From Anaerolineae bacterium (GTDB taxonomy: Bacteria; Chloroflexota; Anaerolineae; B4-G1; SLSP01): a stretch of DNA of 42,782 nucleotides. Positions within the stretch are counted from its first letter, which is position 1; each line of letters opens with the position of its first letter. Of this stretch, positions 40,289 through 42,782 are shown one piece after another. Location of the stretch: NCBI GenBank assembly GCA_016934645.1, contig JAFGSL010000279.1, positions 1 to 42,782 of the forward strand, in the 5' to 3' direction. The position numbers were made by a program, and so were the translations under genes. The notes beneath the pieces are model-generated. The model ran no database searches and was not told the DNA's origin. It saw nothing but the letters and a program-made list of their open reading frames with translations.

Positions 40289-41746
40289 ATGACCTCATCA
40301 AAGAAACTGACCGGACCCGAGTATGTTGCCACGCAACACCATGATCCCAACCACCCGATTACCGAGCCGCCGAACATCATCATCATCAACGCCGATACCT
40401 ACCGCTACGACAATCTCTTCGACCGCGCAGCGATGCCCGTGCGCACGCCTAACCTCGACGCATTTTCCGCGCGAGCGGTGAGTATGGAGCGCTTTTACAC
40501 GGGCAGCTTTCCCACCATCCCGGAGCGCACCGACTTGATCTCCGGGCGTTACGGCTGGCCCTGGTACGGCTGGAAGCCGCTCACCGAGAAAAACCTGATG
40601 CCCAAGCTGCTGCAAGAGCGCGGTTATGTGACGCAGTTGCTCTGCGATTGCCCGCATCTGTTCAATACCGACTTCCACAAGGTTTTCAACGGCGCGTATG
40701 CCATCCGCGGGCAGGAAGGCGACACGTTCTTCCTGCGGATGAACGCGCCGGTCCAGGAGATGATGCCGCGCGAGAAGACGCGTACCGGGCACCACTTCCA
40801 GGACAAGAACCTGGTGGATTTGCACCGCTGGATCAATCGCTATTGGGTGTGCGAGGACGATACCTTCCCGCCGCGCACCGCCGCGACCGCCGTCCGCTGG
40901 CTGGAGGAGAACGCCGAGTATCGGCCCTTCTTCCTGTGGGTGGACTTTTTCGATCCGCACGAACCGTGGGACCCGCCGGAGTACATGGTCAAGAAGTATG
41001 ATCCCGATTACACCGGCACGCCGATGCTGCATCCGAACTACGGCAAGGCCAGCGACTACACGCCGGAAGAGCTGTGCAACCTCCGCGCCCACTATTGCGC
41101 AGAAGCGGAACTGGTCGACCGTTGGGTGGGGCGCATCTTCCAGAAAGTCGATGATATGGGGTTGTGGGACAACACTATCGTCATCTTCACCACCGATCAC
41201 GGCATGAGCCTGGGCGAGCACAACCGCACCGGCAAGAGCAACATCAACGACAACGACGACCGCCGCTGGCCCCTCTATGCAGACGTTGCGCACATCCCCT
41301 TCCTGATCGCCGCGCCGGGCCTTGCGGGCGGGCGCGCCGTCGATCTGCTCGCGCAGCCTGTGGACATCCTGCCGACGCTCCTGGACCTGACCGGCCTCGA
41401 CGTGACGCCGCCGGTGCCGTTTCACGGGCAGTCTTTCGCTTCCGCATTGCGCGGCGAGACGCAGTCTCCGCTGCACGACTTCGTCATCACCGGCTCGCAC
41501 CTGCGCAAACGCGATGGCGCCATCCCGCACACCGCTGTCACGCCCGTGCTCTACACCGAGAAGTGGGCCTACGCCCCCATCGGTCCCGACAGCGAGCGCG
41601 AGCTTTTCGACCTGGACGCCGATCCGCTGACCGAAACCAACGTCATCACCGATCATCTTGCCGTCGCCGCCGACCTCCACGCCAACCTCATCGCCTGGCT
41701 GCGCGACCTGGATGCACCGGATGAGGCCATTGAGGTGTATTTATAG
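40289..41746 (+). CDS. Sulfatase-fold hydrolase with Thr in the formylglycine position
   Basis: This 485-residue protein has the alkaline phosphatase-superfamily/sulfatase fold: NIIIINADTYRYDNL as the N-terminal metal-binding strand, TPNLDAFSARAVSMERFYTG, the active-site region SFPTIPERTDLISGRYG, FFLWVDFFDPHEPWDPP, IVIFTTDHGMSLGEH and VDILPTLLDLTGLD. The consensus C/S-x-P-x-R, in which Cys or Ser becomes formylglycine, is TIPER here: Thr76 takes the place of that residue. It is therefore probably not a sulfatase that depends on formylglycine; a Thr nucleophile (as in nucleotide pyrophosphatases/phosphodiesterases) suggests a phosphoester or phosphonate hydrolase. No signal peptide is visible. 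Its neighbours handle sugars. Confidence 0.88.
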   Translation: MTSSKKLTGPEYVATQHHDPNHPITEPPNIIIINADTYRYDNLFDRAAMPVRTPNLDAFSARAVSMERFYTGSFPTIPERTDLISGRYGWPWYGWKPLTEKNLMPKLLQERGYVTQLLCDCPHLFNTDFHKVFNGAYAIRGQEGDTFFLRMNAPVQEMMPREKTRTGHHFQDKNLVDLHRWINRYWVCEDDTFPPRTAATAVRWLEENAEYRPFFLWVDFFDPHEPWDPPEYMVKKYDPDYTGTPMLHPNYGKASDYTPEELCNLRAHYCAEAELVDRWVGRIFQKVDDMGLWDNTIVIFTTDHGMSLGEHNRTGKSNINDNDDRRWPLYADVAHIPFLIAAPGLAGGRAVDLLAQPVDILPTLLDLTGLDVTPPVPFHGQSFASALRGETQSPLHDFVITGSHLRKRDGAIPHTAVTPVLYTEKWAYAPIGPDSERELFDLDADPLTETNVITDHLAVAADLHANLIAWLRDLDAPDEAIEVYL

Positions 41747-41749
41747 GCT

Positions 41750-41848
41750 GGATGTTGGATGTTGGATGCTTGAAGCTGGAAACTTGACTTTGGACTTTGG
41801 ACTTTCGACCTTCGACTTTCGACTAACGACTACCTGACTATCAGACTC
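41750..41848. repeat. Twelve-unit drifting heptad array before sugar isomerase
   Basis: From 41750 to 41833 twelve heptads follow without a gap. They start as GGATGTT (twice), change through GGATGCT, TGAAGCT and GGAAACT to TGACTTT and GGACTTT (twice), then to CGACCTT, CGACTTT, CGACTAA and CGACTAC. Two offset GACT words (TGACTAT, CAGACTC) follow to 41848. The next features are GAGGAGGTT (ribosome-binding site) and the ATG at 41866. This is the longest and cleanest of the periodic spacers. The region 41747-41865 holds nothing else. Confidence 0.9.
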
Positions 41849-41865
41849 TTTGAGGAGGTTACACT

Positions 41866-42684
41866 ATGCTAAAACTATCGTTTACAACTTTGGGTTGCCC
41901 CACCTGGAACTTGCGCCAGATTACGGAAAATGCGGCGGCGATGGGCTACGACGCGGTGGATTTTCGTGGCTTGCAGGACGCGCTAGACATCACAACCACG
42001 GCGGAGTTCACCACCGATCTGGCAGCGACGAAGCGCCTGTTCGCCGATCTCGGCGTCGCGATCTCCGGCATTGCCACGTCGGCGCGCTACGCCACCGCCG
42101 ATCCCGTCGAGCGCGAGAAGCAGTTCGACGAGACCCGGCGCAACATGGAACTCGCCGCGAAACTCGATGCGCGCGTTTTGCGCGTCTACGGCGGGCGCGT
42201 CCCGGAGGGCCACACCGTCGATTCGATCCTGCCGGCGCTCGTGGAGAACCTGCGCACCATCGGCGACGAAGCCGAGGCGTTCGGCGTGACGCTGGCGCTG
42301 GAAACCCACGACGACTGGACGGACTCCGCGACCTTCGCTCGCTTGATGCGCGAAGCCGACCATTCTCGCGTGCGGGTGCTCTGGGACTTGCACCATCCCT
42401 TCCGCACCAACGGCGAGCAGCCGGACGTGACCTACGCCAACCTCGCGCCGTACACCGTCAGCACCCACGTCAAGGACTCCATCCCTACCGCCGATGGGCA
42501 TCACCAATACGTCCTGCTCGGCGAAGGCGATGTGCCCGTCAAGCGAATGCTCGACCTGCTCGTGACGGGCGGGTACCACGGCTACGCCATCCTCGAATGG
42601 GAGAAACGCTGGATTCCTACCTTGCAAGAGCCGGAAATCGCCTTCCCGCAGTACGTCGCCAAAATGCGCGAGTGGCTGGAATAG
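41866..42684 (+). CDS. Sugar phosphate isomerase/epimerase (xylose isomerase-like TIM barrel)
   Basis: This 272-residue cytoplasmic AP endonuclease 2/xylose isomerase-like barrel is typical of sugar and inositol isomerases or epimerases. It begins LKLSFTTLGCPTWNLRQITENAAAMGYDAVDFR; EFGV-like VTLALETHDDWTDS holds the metal Glu and His, VRVLWDLHHPFRTNGEQP the Asp and His, and YTVSTHVKDS and ILEWEKRW the remaining metal-site residues. The substrate cannot be assigned. GAGGAGGTTACACT precedes the ATG. It closes the four-gene series that starts at 36531 and suggests processing of a released sugar unit. Confidence 0.92.
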   Translation: MLKLSFTTLGCPTWNLRQITENAAAMGYDAVDFRGLQDALDITTTAEFTTDLAATKRLFADLGVAISGIATSARYATADPVEREKQFDETRRNMELAAKLDARVLRVYGGRVPEGHTVDSILPALVENLRTIGDEAEAFGVTLALETHDDWTDSATFARLMREADHSRVRVLWDLHHPFRTNGEQPDVTYANLAPYTVSTHVKDSIPTADGHHQYVLLGEGDVPVKRMLDLLVTGGYHGYAILEWEKRWIPTLQEPEIAFPQYVAKMREWLE

Positions 42685-42706
42685 TCGGATAGTCTCTAGT
42701 GTTCTT

Positions 42707-42782
42707 TCAATAATTAAATGACGGGTAGAGTTGCTTGAGTTTGATGCGCGCATCTTGAGTAGTGAACTGCCAATTCACGGTA
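42707..42782 (-). CDS. IS630-family transposase, C-terminal fragment (runs off edge)
   Basis: On the minus strand, entering from the right edge, 24 codons read through to TGA at 42709-42707, including WQFTTQDARIKLKQLYP, which closely matches the usual C-terminal end of IS630-type DDE transposases (W-FTT-DAR-KL--LYP). It is too short to be listed as an ordinary ORF here but lies at the right place for an element's 3' end. The element boundary is probably between 42690 and 42706 (CTAGTGTTCTTTC), where a TA target-site could lie. Only the C-terminus is in view. Confidence 0.75.
   Translation of the reverse strand, partial: TVNWQFTTQDARIKLKQLYPSFNY

Noticed and set aside
40298..41680. 460-codon antisense frame in the sulfatase-like gene
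   Set aside because: Same cause: GC bias at third positions removes stops. No motifs, and no independent start signal.
41750..41848. CRISPR array or direct-repeat array
   Set aside because: Units are 7 bases with no spacers, and the unit changes along the array; this is not a CRISPR pattern.
1..42782. tRNA or rRNA genes
   Set aside because: No cloverleaf with GGTTCGA-type T-arm or conserved rRNA segment was recognised on either strand; this was by eye, so a missed tRNA is possible.

Overview
The window reads as chromosomal DNA of a free-living bacterium, most likely of the phylum Chloroflexota (Anaerolineae-like). This is inferred from gene content and style: a fused alpha-beta glycyl-tRNA synthetase, polyphosphate glucokinase, an RtcB/archease pair, a class of very large secreted DUF11/PKD proteins ending in a short FLPLVLRN-type tail, GC-rich coding sequence, and AT-richer spacers. 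No rRNA, tRNA, CRISPR array or prophage was found. The only mobile-element gene is the last 24 codons of an IS630-type transposase at the right edge.

Layout. 1-2510: a doubtful small ORF, then archease and the RNA ligase RtcB, closed by an intrinsic terminator. 2506-4033: a leftward PLP aminotransferase with its own promoter and a 150-nt leader that holds a possible leader peptide and two mutually exclusive hairpins (candidate attenuator). 4034-7249: a polyprenyl-phosphate sugar transferase, a methyltransferase and a sortase (cell-surface functions). 7319-8008: PhoU on the minus strand. 8244-12928: a small membrane protein with recO, an alpha/alpha-toroid protein, a GNAT acetyltransferase, a nitroreductase-like protein, an SGNH hydrolase and a small membrane protein. 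12993-16016: fused GlyRS. 16345-18949: nitrilase-superfamily amidase, HAD hydrolase, a palindromic 139-bp element and a DUF2156 protein. 19009-20856: a membrane-anchored NERD protein. 20912-22525: CTP synthase, minus strand. 22779-24885: polyphosphate glucokinase and a C69 NTN-hydrolase dipeptidase. 24892-25963: a UroD-family gene broken by one extra base in a run of seven G. 26143-27128: the msrA-msrB methionine sulfoxide repair operon. 27222-35939: a 2905-residue secreted repeat protein on the minus strand. 36531-42684: a four-gene same-strand series (saccharopine-dehydrogenase-like reductase, GH78-like glycosidase, sulfatase-fold enzyme with Thr in place of the formylglycine Cys/Ser, sugar isomerase/epimerase) that looks like a carbohydrate-catabolic group.

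The most unusual signal lies between the genes. At least eight spacers are built of degenerate words repeated at a strict period of 7 bases (8 or 9 at two loci). Each locus has its own word, often with a complementary word array that allows a fold-back, and most arrays stop at the Shine-Dalgarno sequence of the next gene. The clearest is 41750-41833, twelve consecutive heptads that drift gradually from GGATGTT to CGACTAC. This repeat architecture and the candidate attenuator at 3754-3916 are the two observations most worth following up. Everything here comes from reading the sequence; no database search was run.
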